Origin: Nitrospinota bacterium
GTDB taxonomy: Bacteria; Nitrospinota; Nitrospinia; SZUA-224
Reading direction: 5' to 3'
DNA length: 5,278 nucleotides
NCBI GenBank assembly: GCA_016212345.1
Contig: JACRGM010000120.1
Location: 1-5,278, forward strand
The notes beneath the pieces were generated by a model that did not search any database, was not told where the DNA came from, and saw only the letters and a program-made list of their open reading frames with translations. This document shows, in pieces, positions 5,263 to 5,278 of this stretch (position 1 is the first letter of the stretch; the number at the start of each line of letters is the position of its first letter). The position numbers and the translations under genes are program-made.

Positions 5263-5278
5263 GATTCTTTCGCCCTTA

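Overview
The window is an AT-leaning bacterial chromosomal segment with heavy use of ATA, AGA and AGG codons. An AhbC-type radical SAM enzyme suggests the siroheme-dependent (alternative) heme route, which is typical of anaerobic or microaerophilic bacteria such as sulfate reducers, Nitrospirota-like and Desulfobacterota-like lineages. A PilZ protein and PlsC-type phospholipid synthesis also fit a bacterium. The lineage cannot be fixed more closely from this stretch.

Layout. At the left edge, on the minus strand, is the first 40 codons of rdgB (ITP/XTP pyrophosphatase), which runs off the window. A short AT-rich divergent intergenic region holds an 8-bp hairpin and promoter-like hexamers. It precedes ilvE (branched-chain aminotransferase, 306 aa), which starts without a visible Shine-Dalgarno and carries Gln where the family has its PLP-nitrogen-contacting Glu. 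A 119-bp palindromic, MITE-like element begins at the base after the ilvE stop. Then come two small genes, fmdB (zinc-ribbon protein) and a single-domain PilZ protein with an intact c-di-GMP motif, separated by 28 bp. A 14-bp perfect hairpin overlaps the end of fmdB. Right after pilZ lies a second copy of the 119-bp element (120 bp here, 6 mismatches and one indel) in the opposite orientation, so fmdB-pilZ sits as a cassette between inverted repeats.

The right half is a compact plus-strand cluster: plsC (1-acylglycerol-3-phosphate acyltransferase), then ahbC/nirJ1-type radical SAM, then a second radical SAM/SPASM protein, with gaps of 10 and 14 bp. The last two probably act in heme biosynthesis. 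AhbC converts 12,18-didecarboxysiroheme to Fe-coproporphyrin III. The second protein is either the AhbD-like heme synthase that follows it or a member of the closely related TIGR04053 group; it has features of both.

The strongest candidates for something undescribed are the inverted MITE pair around fmdB-pilZ, the hybrid-looking second radical SAM protein, the Glu-to-Gln change in IlvE, and a (CTATT)3 tandem repeat abutting the plsC start codon.
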